Position numbers and translations under genes: made by a program. This document shows, one piece after another, positions 33,571-41,349 of a DNA stretch of 64,000 nucleotides (position 1 is the first letter of the stretch; each line of letters begins with the position of its first letter). The notes beneath the pieces were generated by a model, which worked only from the letters and a program-made list of their open reading frames with translations, was not told where the DNA came from and did no database searches. This stretch comes from Gammaproteobacteria bacterium (lineage in GTDB: Bacteria; Pseudomonadota; Gammaproteobacteria; Ga0077554; Ga007554): positions 62,001 through 126,000 of the forward strand of contig JAMPIW010000002.1 in assembly GCA_040183005.1 (NCBI GenBank), read 5' to 3'.

Positions 33571-34984
33571 GGACTCCACCCGTTTTGCAAGGGGAAGATT
33601 GAAATTTTGCTCTCAGGATAAGGATTGCGTGTATCTATCCGGCCTCAGTGTGAGCCATTAATCGGCTCGGGCCATAATGCAATACGCACGTCGGGTTCCA
33701 AATAGCGTCTCGGCCTTGCTGGCCATACGCCGTTGCGGAGTGTCCCGTCGTCGGTCTTACCTGTTGGGCATCGTTCGTTTCTTCACCTTCGCAATCGTGG
33801 CAGGTCTTGCTGCTTCGTTTACTAAAAAAACTTAACGGCTTGGCAATATCAGCTGATCGCCACAGTGGGTTGCGGGTTCCACTGCGCCTCATAACGGCGG
33901 CCATGCGCAAGCATGGCCCAGGCTACTCGCGCCAGTTTATTCGCCAAGGCTACGGCGGCGACATTAAAACCCTTGGTTGCCTTGAGCTTCAAGGCCCAGA
34001 GCAGCAAACGGTCCTGCTTGCCCTCGGCACAGCGTAGCGCACTGCGCGCCCCGTGGATCAGCAAGGTGCGCAGGTAGCGGTCTCCACGCTTGGAGATGCC
34101 GAATAGCTGTTGTTTGCCGCCGCTGGAATGCTCGTGTGGCGTGAGACCCAGATTTGCCGCAAAGTTACGCCCTGCCGGGAAATGATGCGGGTCACCCACA
34201 GCCGCGACAAAGGCGGTGGCGGTGAGCGGGCCAACACCCGGCAGCCCCATCAATCGCGCGGCCTGAGCGTCTTGGCGTGCCAGCCGCTGGATGCGCTCGT
34301 CGTAGTGCTCGATCCGTTTATCCAGCGCCGTCAACTGTTCCTGCAGGTCGGCAAATGTCTCCAGGGCGCTGGGGGAGAGTCCGTTATGTTCTCCGCCGAG
34401 CACGCGGGGTAACGCCTTGCGCAACGCCGTAGCCCCTTGGGAGAAACTCATACCGTATTCGCCCAGCAGACTGCGTGCCTGCAACATCAGTGCTGTGCGG
34501 TTTTCCACCAGGCGCTGACGAACCCGGTGCAGCATCTGCACATCCTGCTGCGCCTCGGTGTTGGTCGGCACATACAGGGTCTCGGGTTCGGCCCTCAGCT
34601 CGCAAATCGCCTTCGCATCGCGATAATCATTCTTGTTGCCGACCACCCGTCGGCTCACGCGCTGGCCGGCAATAAGCCGTACTTCATGCCCCAGTTTACT
34701 GATTTCTCGCGCCCAGTAATGCGCACTGGCACAGGCCTCAATCCCGACCTTCGCGGCAGGCAGATTGGCAAAAAATGTCAGCACCTGGTCCCGCGACATC
34801 TTTCGTTTCAATACCTCATTGCCACGCTCATCCCGGCCCACGGCGTAAAACACGTTCTTGGCAATATCCAAACCAATTACTGTTGCGTTATGCTTCATGT
34901 CGGACTCCTCCTTTTTCGTTTGGCCGGTGACCTAACTCACCCGCTTGGCACACTATGATGCCGTTTGAAGAAGGGTGGAGTCCA
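33571..34984. mobile_element. IS110-family (IS1111-group) insertion sequence
   Basis: The element holds a 349-aa transposase and is bounded by a 12-bp inverted repeat: TGGACTCCACCC at 33571-33582, inverted at 34973-34984. Subterminal inverted repeats are a feature of the IS1111 group. About 270 bp between the left repeat and the transposase 3' end hold no gene. The right boundary sits 9 bp from a REP hairpin (34994-35010), in agreement with the preference of many IS1111-group members for REP or other hairpin targets. Confidence 0.75.
33849..34898 (-). CDS. IS110/IS1111-type transposase (DEDD)
   Basis: The 349-aa protein has the DEDD-type N-terminal domain, GLDIAKN with D10, IEACASAHYWA with E54, and NKNDYRDAKAI supplying the last two acidic residues. 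The C-terminal Transposase_20 domain shows LMGLPGVGPLTATAFV, NFAANLGLTP and KRGDRYLRTLLIHGA with the conserved serine/glycine context. No frameshift is seen, so it appears intact. Only one copy is in the window. Confidence 0.92.
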   Translation of the reverse strand: MKHNATVIGLDIAKNVFYAVGRDERGNEVLKRKMSRDQVLTFFANLPAAKVGIEACASAHYWAREISKLGHEVRLIAGQRVSRRVVGNKNDYRDAKAICELRAEPETLYVPTNTEAQQDVQMLHRVRQRLVENRTALMLQARSLLGEYGMSFSQGATALRKALPRVLGGEHNGLSPSALETFADLQEQLTALDKRIEHYDERIQRLARQDAQAARLMGLPGVGPLTATAFVAAVGDPHHFPAGRNFAANLGLTPHEHSSGGKQQLFGISKRGDRYLRTLLIHGARSALRCAEGKQDRLLLWALKLKATKGFNVAAVALANKLARVAWAMLAHGRRYEAQWNPQPTVAIS

Positions 34985-34993
34985 TTTCATTAG

Positions 34994-35010
34994 CGTGCGC
35001 TGTGCGCACG
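34994..35010. repeat. REP hairpin at the 3' side of the RAYT gene
   Basis: CGTGCGC-TGT-GCGCACG, perfect arms, directly downstream of the RAYT stop at 35012 and 9 bp from the IS boundary. It is an inverted companion of the hairpin at 35582-35598. Confidence 0.75.
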
Positions 35011-35011
35011 A

Positions 35012-35563
35012 TCAACCACTATCAGACTGCTCACCGTATACCTCGCCATCATCGCCACATCCGGCCCAATCGATTGGGCGCAAGCCTTTCCTCACATGCG
35101 CATGAAAACTCGAATACGGCCAATCCACCACACGTTGCACATACCCATGCTTCACGGGATTGAAATGAATCTAATCAACATGCCGCATGAAATCACCTTC
35201 ATCCCGAATTTGATGCTCCCAGAATCGCCGCTGCCACAAACCCAGCTCCCGGCGTTTCATACGTGAGTCCGTAACGCTCTCCACTAAATGAGCACGCACA
35301 GATTGGCTCACCTGCCGCTTGATCAAATTCCATCTCGGCGAGTAGTTCGCATCCCCCGAAGGCAGGCGCCAAATGCAATGCAAATGATCCGGTAAAAGCA
35401 CAAAGGCTTCAATATCGAAAGGATGCGATTCCTTGACTCGCCGGATCGCCGTTTTGAGCGCGGTGTATATTCGTGGCTCGGTCAAAACGGGTTGGCGGCG
35501 GTATGCGTTGACCGTGAAGAAATATGTGCCACCCGGCGTCAGCGCTCTACGAAATGTAGCCAT
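35012..35563 (-). pseudogene. RAYT gene with an internal amber stop
   Basis: The N-terminal 130 codons form a complete RAYT head (MATFRRALTPGGTYFF, HLHCIW near residue 60, WQRRFWEHQIRDEGDFMRHVD). At 35173-35171 a TAG replaces the tyrosine codon of the family's [13 protein letters not shown]. Reading on, the same frame continues [23 protein letters not shown] to a TGA at 35012. The HVD-tyrosine is not the main nucleophile in all family members, so readthrough is not excluded, but the gene is most likely inactivated by one nonsense change. Confidence 0.8.
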
Positions 35564-35581
35564 TCATTCAGCCCTTGCTGT

Positions 35582-35598
35582 CGTGCGCATGGCGCACG
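35582..35598. repeat. REP hairpin upstream of the RAYT gene
   Basis: CGTGCGC-ATG-GCGCACG with perfect arms, 18 bp upstream of the RAYT start and touching the stop codon (35599) of the thioesterase gene. Confidence 0.75.
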
Positions 35599-36000
35599 CT
35601 ACGCTTCCGGCACTACCTTCGGCCTGCGATGCTCATCCAGGGCAACATACGTCAGCGTCGCCTCCGTCACTTTGATGGTCTTCGAGCCGTCGTGCCAGAC
35701 GCGCTCCGCGAAAACTTCGACACTGGTTGTGATGGAGGTGCGCCCTACTTTTATGACTTCCGCATAGCAGCTCACGAGGTCACCGACGAACACCGGCTCA
35801 TGGAATTGCACGGAGTTCACTGCAACGGTGACGACTCTGCCTTTGGCGCGGCGGTGGGCTTCGATGCTGCCGGCGATGTCGATCTGGGAGATGATCCAGC
35901 CGCCGAAGATATCACCCGCAGCATTGACGTCAGTGGGCATAGCCACCAGGCGCAGGGTGGGTTGACGATTTTCGGGCAGGGTGGCGTGAGTTGTTTGCAT
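35599..36000 (-). CDS. yciA: YciA-type acyl-CoA thioesterase
   Basis: The 133-aa hotdog-fold protein has MPTDVNAAGDIFGGWIISQIDIAGSI and VAVNSVQFHEPVFVGDLVSCYAEV, the YciA/BFIT-type acyl-CoA hydrolase signatures with the catalytic aspartate of GDIFGGW. It hydrolyses acyl-CoA to free acid and CoA. The start is ATG 36000, with GGAAG 6 nt before it; the ATG at 36012 is less likely. It is the downstream end of the fatty-acid block and might balance CoA levels with FadD. Confidence 0.88.
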   Translation of the reverse strand: MQTTHATLPENRQPTLRLVAMPTDVNAAGDIFGGWIISQIDIAGSIEAHRRAKGRVVTVAVNSVQFHEPVFVGDLVSCYAEVIKVGRTSITTSVEVFAERVWHDGSKTIKVTEATLTYVALDEHRRPKVVPEA

Positions 36001-36031
36001 TGGAACTTCCATCCGAAACGCGGATAATTAT

Positions 36032-36082
36032 GTAGGGTGCGTCCCACGCACCACAATCATTGGTGCGTGGGACGCACCCTAC
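36032..36082. repeat. BIME-like perfect 22-bp inverted repeat
   Basis: GTAGGGTGCGTCCCACGCAC plus CA, then a 7-nt loop (CAATCAT), then the exact complement. It lies between yciA and fadD. Shorter relatives with the core GTAGGGTGCG are at 37936-37996, 45631-45657 and 47316-47340. Confidence 0.8.
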
Positions 36083-36114
36083 GATTTCACCCTATTGATT
36101 TAGAGGTGAGCTAA

Positions 36115-37917
36115 TCAATGCCCTTCATAAAGCTTTTCCACAGACTCATGATACCGCTCCAGAACGCGGCTGCGCCGCAGCTTGAGGGTAGGGGTAATCA
36201 GCCCGTTTTCCACGGTCCACGGCTCAAGATCAAGCGCGACGCGTCGGACCTGTGCGTAGGCGTGGAAGCCGCGCAATTGCTCGGCGATTCTTTGCAACAC
36301 GGCACTGGATACACGTTTATCTTTTAATGAAGCAGGGACGGCAGGATCAAGGCCTAATTCACCCGCCAGACCCACCCAGTGATCTTTGTTCAACACCACC
36401 AGCGCACTTAAATACGGCTTTCCTTCACCGATAACCATCACCTGTTCAAACAAGGGGTCGAGAGCAATGGCCATCTCCATGTCGGCGGGGGGCATCTTCT
36501 CGCCATTGGCCATGACGATGATTTCCTTGAGGCGTCCGGTGATGTAGATGTGTCCATTTTCAATGCGTGCCTTGTCGCCGGTGTGTAGCCAGCCATCGGC
36601 ATCAATGGCCTTGGCAGTGGCATCGGGGTTGTGCCAATAGCCCAGCATGACGCCCGGTGTTTTGGCTAATAGCTCCCCTTCCTCGCCAATGCGGACCAGC
36701 GCATCGCGGATCGGCGGGCCGATGCCGGACGGGTCGTTATCATGTTCTTTGTTGGTACTGATGACGGGGCTGGCCTCGGTAAGGCCATAGCCTTGCAGGA
36801 GAGGCAGACCAAGCCCGATAAAAAGCTTTGCCACCGGCAGGGAAATCGGTGCGCCACCACACATGGCGACGCGCAGCCTGCCACCCATCTTTGCCATCAC
36901 CTTGCTTGCCACCAGCTTATCGAACAGCGGCCAGAGCAGATGGGAAAAGCGCCATGGACCACGCCCTTGCTTATGCTCAAAACGTGACCACCCTATTTCA
37001 ACGGCGGCATTGAAAAGATTGCGCTTGAGCGCTGGCCCTTCCTCTAATTGCGTCTTGATCTTGGCATGGATTCTTTCATAAATGCGCGGCACGGACACCA
37101 TGATGGTAGGCCGCACGGAAAGCATGTCCTCGGCCAATAAAGGAATGGCGCGAGCATAGGCAATCGTAGCGCCCGACATCATTGGCAAATAATAGCCCAC
37201 CAGACGTTCGTAGGTGTGGCACAGCGGTAAGAACGACAGGAACAGGTCTTCACGGTAAACGGGAACACTGTCCAGACAACTGTGCGCATTCCACAATATA
37301 TTAAGGTGGCTGAGCATGACACCTTTGGGGCGCCCTGTGGTACCGGAGGTATAAACGATGGTGGCAAGCGCCGTGGGTTCGCAATCATGGGTATGTAGTT
37401 CGCCGCAGTGCTCAGGCAGCCATTCTGTGACAGATTGCAGTCGCGGCTCTGTGGCGTCAATCACGGGCCGTAGGGTAACGATGCGCAATAATCCTTCAAG
37501 CTGCGCACGCACTTCCGACAAGCTGCGCCACTGCTCTCCATTTTCGGTCAATAATAATCGCACACCGGCGCCTTGCACGATGTAGGCGATATTATCGGCG
37601 CGGTCGTTGGGATAAAGCGGTACCACCACCAGCCCCAGGCCGAGTGCGGCTTGTTCGAATATCACCCATTCGCGGCAATTGCGCATCAACAGCGCCACGC
37701 GCTCACCCGGCTGCAATCCTTCACGCGCCAACGCCGCCTGCCAGCATGCCACGTGGCCGGCCATCTCTGCCCAGGTGGTGTCTTTCCATTGCTTGGCCTG
37801 CTCATCGAAATGGCGATAGGCGACCGCCTCGGGCGTGCGCCTGACGCGCTCGCGAAACAAGCCGTGCAAGGTACGGGCTGTTTCAATGGAAATGATGTCG
37901 GATGTTTTTGTCATCAT
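36115..37917 (-). CDS. Long-chain acyl-CoA synthetase (FadD/FAA1-like)
   Basis: The 600-aa AMP-binding enzyme has YTSGTTGRPKG (189-199), the A8-type GWLHTGDKARIENGHIYITGRLKEIIV and the C-terminal lysine region ending LKLRRSRVLERY. It activates fatty acids to acyl-CoA using ATP. Its length and lid domain resemble the FAA1/FadD15 long-chain group more than the shorter E. coli FadD. The next gene upstream on this strand is fadJ-like (about 90 bp away), so they may be coregulated; I see no operator. Confidence 0.9.
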   Translation of the reverse strand: MMTKTSDIISIETARTLHGLFRERVRRTPEAVAYRHFDEQAKQWKDTTWAEMAGHVACWQAALAREGLQPGERVALLMRNCREWVIFEQAALGLGLVVVPLYPNDRADNIAYIVQGAGVRLLLTENGEQWRSLSEVRAQLEGLLRIVTLRPVIDATEPRLQSVTEWLPEHCGELHTHDCEPTALATIVYTSGTTGRPKGVMLSHLNILWNAHSCLDSVPVYREDLFLSFLPLCHTYERLVGYYLPMMSGATIAYARAIPLLAEDMLSVRPTIMVSVPRIYERIHAKIKTQLEEGPALKRNLFNAAVEIGWSRFEHKQGRGPWRFSHLLWPLFDKLVASKVMAKMGGRLRVAMCGGAPISLPVAKLFIGLGLPLLQGYGLTEASPVISTNKEHDNDPSGIGPPIRDALVRIGEEGELLAKTPGVMLGYWHNPDATAKAIDADGWLHTGDKARIENGHIYITGRLKEIIVMANGEKMPPADMEMAIALDPLFEQVMVIGEGKPYLSALVVLNKDHWVGLAGELGLDPAVPASLKDKRVSSAVLQRIAEQLRGFHAYAQVRRVALDLEPWTVENGLITPTLKLRRSRVLERYHESVEKLYEGH

Positions 37918-37935
37918 GGTTTTCTGAATTCCAAC

Positions 37936-37996
37936 GTAGAGTGCATCTCACGCATCACATGAACAACGAACGAATGATGCGCACAGCGCACCCTAC
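37936..37996. repeat. Imperfect GTAGnGTGC inverted repeat between fadD and fadJ
   Basis: GTAGAGTGCATCTCACGCATCA on one side and TGATGCGCACAGCGCACCCTAC on the other form an imperfect stem with a loop of about 17 nt. It belongs to the same family as 36032-36082. Confidence 0.6.
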
Positions 37997-38008
37997 AATA
38001 CTAACCAA

Positions 38009-40039
38009 TCACAACTCCGCCCACTCCGCATCTGCTACGAAGCGCTTGCCATAATGCTCCTCCAGCGCTTGCAGTTTTTTGCGCTGGGTCTCGACACCAG
38101 ACTCATGAACGTAATTAATCGGTCCGCCGCGGAACGGGGCAAACCCTGTGCCGAATATCACCCCCGCATCGAGCAGGTCGGCATCGGCGACCACACCTTC
38201 GCGCAGGCACGCCGCCGCTTCATTCAGAAAGCGCAGGATCAGACGCTCCGCCACATCGGAAGGCGGAACATACCCCGGCTTGAGGCGTGGCATCTGCGGC
38301 TTGTCACCGTGATAGGTGTAAAATCCCTGCCCGCTCTTGACACCCAGCCGACCGGCACTCACCAGTTCACGCAGGCGCGGCGGCACATCGACATTCAAGC
38401 GTTGCGACAGAATCTCCGCAACAGACAGGCAAATGTCCAGGCCCACAGTATCCGCCAGACGGATCGGCCCCATCGGCATGCCAAAATCGAGCGCTGCCTT
38501 GTCAATAACTGTGGCTGGCACACCTTCCCACTCCATCGTCACGGCCTCAAGCAAATAGGGCATGAGCACACGGTTAACCAGAAAACCCGGCGAGCTTTTC
38601 ACTGACAAAGGCAAACGGTCGATATGGCGCGTAAAGGCGGCGGCCTGCCGCGCCACTTCGGGGTCTGTAATCGGGCTGCTAACAATCTCCACCAATTGCA
38701 TTTGCGCCACGGGATTGAAGAAGTGCAGCCCGACCAGACGCGACGGATTGGCGAGCGCCTCGCTCAGTACTTCGAGTGGGATACTAGAGGTATTGGTGGC
38801 AAGCAATGCACCCGGTTTGAGCTTGGGCTCAATTTCGCGGTAGAGATTCTGTTTCGCGGTAATGTCCTCAAAGATCGCCTCGATCACCACATCGGCATGG
38901 CTCACGCCCACGCCCTTGTCGTCCGGGATCAGGCGATCCAGCGCTGCCTGGATCAGGCGCGGTTGTTTGAGGCGCTTTTTGTATAGCGCATAGGCACGCT
39001 TGATGACCTTCGCCAAGGTTTCGTGCTTGCGGTCCTGCACCGTAACGCGCATGCCTTGCAGCGCGCACCAGATGGCAATATCGCCACCCATCACACCGCC
39101 ACCGATAACATGTACATGGCGTGGCGCAATCAGCTCTTTTTTGCCCAATGATTTAAGCCGCTCTTGCAGAAAGAACACGCGCACCAGATTATGCGCCGTG
39201 TCGCCGAGCACAAAGCGGGCAACGGAGACAGCCTCTTCCTCCATCATCCGCGCCGGGACATCGGCGTATTTCTGCCACAAATCGATCAGCGCATACGGCG
39301 CAGGATAATGCGCGGCGGGGGCCTTCTCCGCCACTTTCGCGCGCATCGTCCGCGCCAGCAATGGACGCACCAGACTGTTGTTGGTGAGCGCCAGCCAGCC
39401 CTTGGGGCGATGCGGCGCGGGGGGATTCATCACCACGCCGCGCGCGGCGCGCTTTAAATGACGGGTGGGTACGGCATAATCGATCAGCCCCATCTTTTTC
39501 GCGGCACGCGTGTCAATCGCTCTGCCGGTGAGCATCAGGTCCATCGCGGCGGGCGCACCCACCAGCGGCGGCAGGCGTACCGTGCCGCCGAAGCCGGGGT
39601 GAATGCCAAGCTTAATTTCGGGTAACCCAAGGCGAGTGCGCGCGTCATCATCCGCGATACGATAACGGCACGCCAACGCCAGCTCCATGCCGCCGCCAAG
39701 ACAAAAGCCATGGATCAACGCCACGGTGGGGCATTTCAGAGCGGCAATCTTGTCGCACGCCTTTTGCCCCCGCCGGATCAGCGCCAATGCCTCGGCGGGT
39801 TCTTTCAGTGGCACAAATTCATTGATATCCGCCCCGGCGATAAAGCCGTTGGGCTTGTCGGACAGAATGATCAGGCCACGAGGTTGTTCCGAGACGAATG
39901 GATCGAGGATGGCATTGAGCTCTTCCAGCACATCACTGGAGAGCACGTTGGTGGCGCTTCCGGCCTTATCCAGATGCAGCCAGACGATAGCGTCGCTATC
40001 ACGCTCAATGCGCCAATTCTTGTAAGTAGGTTCTGTCAT
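38009..40039 (-). CDS. FadJ-like enoyl-CoA hydratase/3-hydroxyacyl-CoA dehydrogenase
   Basis: The 676-aa bifunctional protein has an N-terminal crotonase domain (FIAGADINEF, then GFCLGGGMELALACRYRI and IHPGFGGTVRLPPLVG). The C-terminal NAD-binding dehydrogenase shows HVIGGGVMGGDIAIW, ATNTSSIPL, LVGLHFFNPVAQMQLVEIV. It catalyses two steps of fatty-acid beta-oxidation. The start at ATG 40039 follows GGGAG and lies 2 nt after the upstream fadI stop; a GTG at 40045 overlaps that stop. Gene pairing with fadI and lack of an alpha/beta FadB arrangement argue for FadJ/FadI-like. Confidence 0.93.
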   Translation of the reverse strand: MTEPTYKNWRIERDSDAIVWLHLDKAGSATNVLSSDVLEELNAILDPFVSEQPRGLIILSDKPNGFIAGADINEFVPLKEPAEALALIRRGQKACDKIAALKCPTVALIHGFCLGGGMELALACRYRIADDDARTRLGLPEIKLGIHPGFGGTVRLPPLVGAPAAMDLMLTGRAIDTRAAKKMGLIDYAVPTRHLKRAARGVVMNPPAPHRPKGWLALTNNSLVRPLLARTMRAKVAEKAPAAHYPAPYALIDLWQKYADVPARMMEEEAVSVARFVLGDTAHNLVRVFFLQERLKSLGKKELIAPRHVHVIGGGVMGGDIAIWCALQGMRVTVQDRKHETLAKVIKRAYALYKKRLKQPRLIQAALDRLIPDDKGVGVSHADVVIEAIFEDITAKQNLYREIEPKLKPGALLATNTSSIPLEVLSEALANPSRLVGLHFFNPVAQMQLVEIVSSPITDPEVARQAAAFTRHIDRLPLSVKSSPGFLVNRVLMPYLLEAVTMEWEGVPATVIDKAALDFGMPMGPIRLADTVGLDICLSVAEILSQRLNVDVPPRLRELVSAGRLGVKSGQGFYTYHGDKPQMPRLKPGYVPPSDVAERLILRFLNEAAACLREGVVADADLLDAGVIFGTGFAPFRGGPINYVHESGVETQRKKLQALEEHYGKRFVADAEWAEL

Positions 40040-40041
40040 CG

Positions 40042-41349
40042 TCACTCCCTTCCGCTTTCAACCAGCATCGCGCCACCCTGGCCACCGCCAATGCACAGGC
40101 TGGCCATGCCGCGCCGTGTGTTGGTGCGTTTTAATACATTCAACAGATGCAACACAATGCGCGCGCCGCTCGCCCCCACGGGATGCCCAAGGCTCACGCC
40201 ACCGCCATCAATATTGAGCCGCGCGTGGTCGATCTCCCCCAGCGCTCCATCCAGTCCCAGCTCAGTGCGGCAATAATCAGCATCTTTCCATGCCGCCAAG
40301 CATGCCAACACCTGCGCGGCGAATGCCTCATTGATCTCCCAGTAATCGATATCTCCAATCGTCAAGCCGCGCCGCCGCATAATCGGCGCCATGGCGTGGG
40401 CAGGGCCAAGTCCCATTTGCGCTGGTTCCAATCCTGCCCATTGGCTGTCGATAATGCGGCCCAGCACTGGCAGTTGATATTTATCAACGGCCTCTTCACT
40501 TGCCAAAATCAGCAGTGCCGCGCCATCAGTGATCTGCGCGCTGTTGGCTGCGGTGACATTACCAAAATGGCGGTCGAAGACCGGCTTGAGCTTGGCGAGT
40601 TTAGCCAGGTCGCCATCGCGGCGCAGGCCATCATCGTGTTCGTAAGCATTACCCCGCGTGTCGTAGAGGGTCTCGATCTCACTCAGCAGACCATCATCCT
40701 GCGCCTTGGCCAGACGGCGGTGACTTTCCAGGGCAAAAGCGTCCATCTGCTCGCGGCTGATGTTAAAGCGGTGCGCGATATTTTCGGCGGTCTGCCCCAT
40801 GGACAGGCCAACAACGGGATCGGTGAGTCCACGCAGCAAGCCGATAATCGGTGTAAAGTAGGCAGGGCGCAATTTGCTCAGCGCAACCAGTTTAGCGCCA
40901 AAGTTGCGCGCCGCGCTCCATTCGCCCAGCCAGCCCACCATATCGGTGTTGAGCAGCACAGGCGCATGGCTCATCGACTCCACACCGCCCGCCAGCACCA
41001 GGTTGGCGCGGCCCGCAGCGATGTCGTGTGCGGCACAGTCGAGCGCCTGCATGCCAGAGGCGCAATTACGTTGCACCGTCCATGCCGGAACGTGCTTGCC
41101 GCATCCCAGACGCAGCGCTGTAACGCGCGCGATATTGGCCTCATCCGGCCCCGGCATCACACAGCCCAGAATCACTTCGTCAAAATCACCGGGTTCAAAG
41201 GGCTGGCGCGCCAGCAGCGGACGACCCGCCGCCACCGCCAGATCACCGGCGGTAAACGGCCCCGGCTTGTTTTTAGCCTTGATCTGCGGCGTGCGGCTGC
41301 CGTCGATTATATAAACCGTTTTGCCGGCATTTTCTGTTCCGTTGGCCAC
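40042..41349 (-). CDS. FadI-like acetyl-CoA C-acyltransferase (thiolase)
   Basis: The 435-aa thiolase has the acyl-accepting cysteine in QRNCASGMQALDCAA, GGVESMSHAP, INEAFAAQVLA and the C-terminal CIGGGQGGAML. It performs the final beta-oxidation cleavage. The start is a GTG at 41349 with GGAGG 7 nt upstream, giving VANGTENAG; an in-frame ATG at 41370 has no ribosome-binding site. It overlaps the fadE 3' end by 43 nt. Confidence 0.93.
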   Translation of the reverse strand: MANGTENAGKTVYIIDGSRTPQIKAKNKPGPFTAGDLAVAAGRPLLARQPFEPGDFDEVILGCVMPGPDEANIARVTALRLGCGKHVPAWTVQRNCASGMQALDCAAHDIAAGRANLVLAGGVESMSHAPVLLNTDMVGWLGEWSAARNFGAKLVALSKLRPAYFTPIIGLLRGLTDPVVGLSMGQTAENIAHRFNISREQMDAFALESHRRLAKAQDDGLLSEIETLYDTRGNAYEHDDGLRRDGDLAKLAKLKPVFDRHFGNVTAANSAQITDGAALLILASEEAVDKYQLPVLGRIIDSQWAGLEPAQMGLGPAHAMAPIMRRRGLTIGDIDYWEINEAFAAQVLACLAAWKDADYCRTELGLDGALGEIDHARLNIDGGGVSLGHPVGASGARIVLHLLNVLKRTNTRRGMASLCIGGGQGGAMLVESGRE

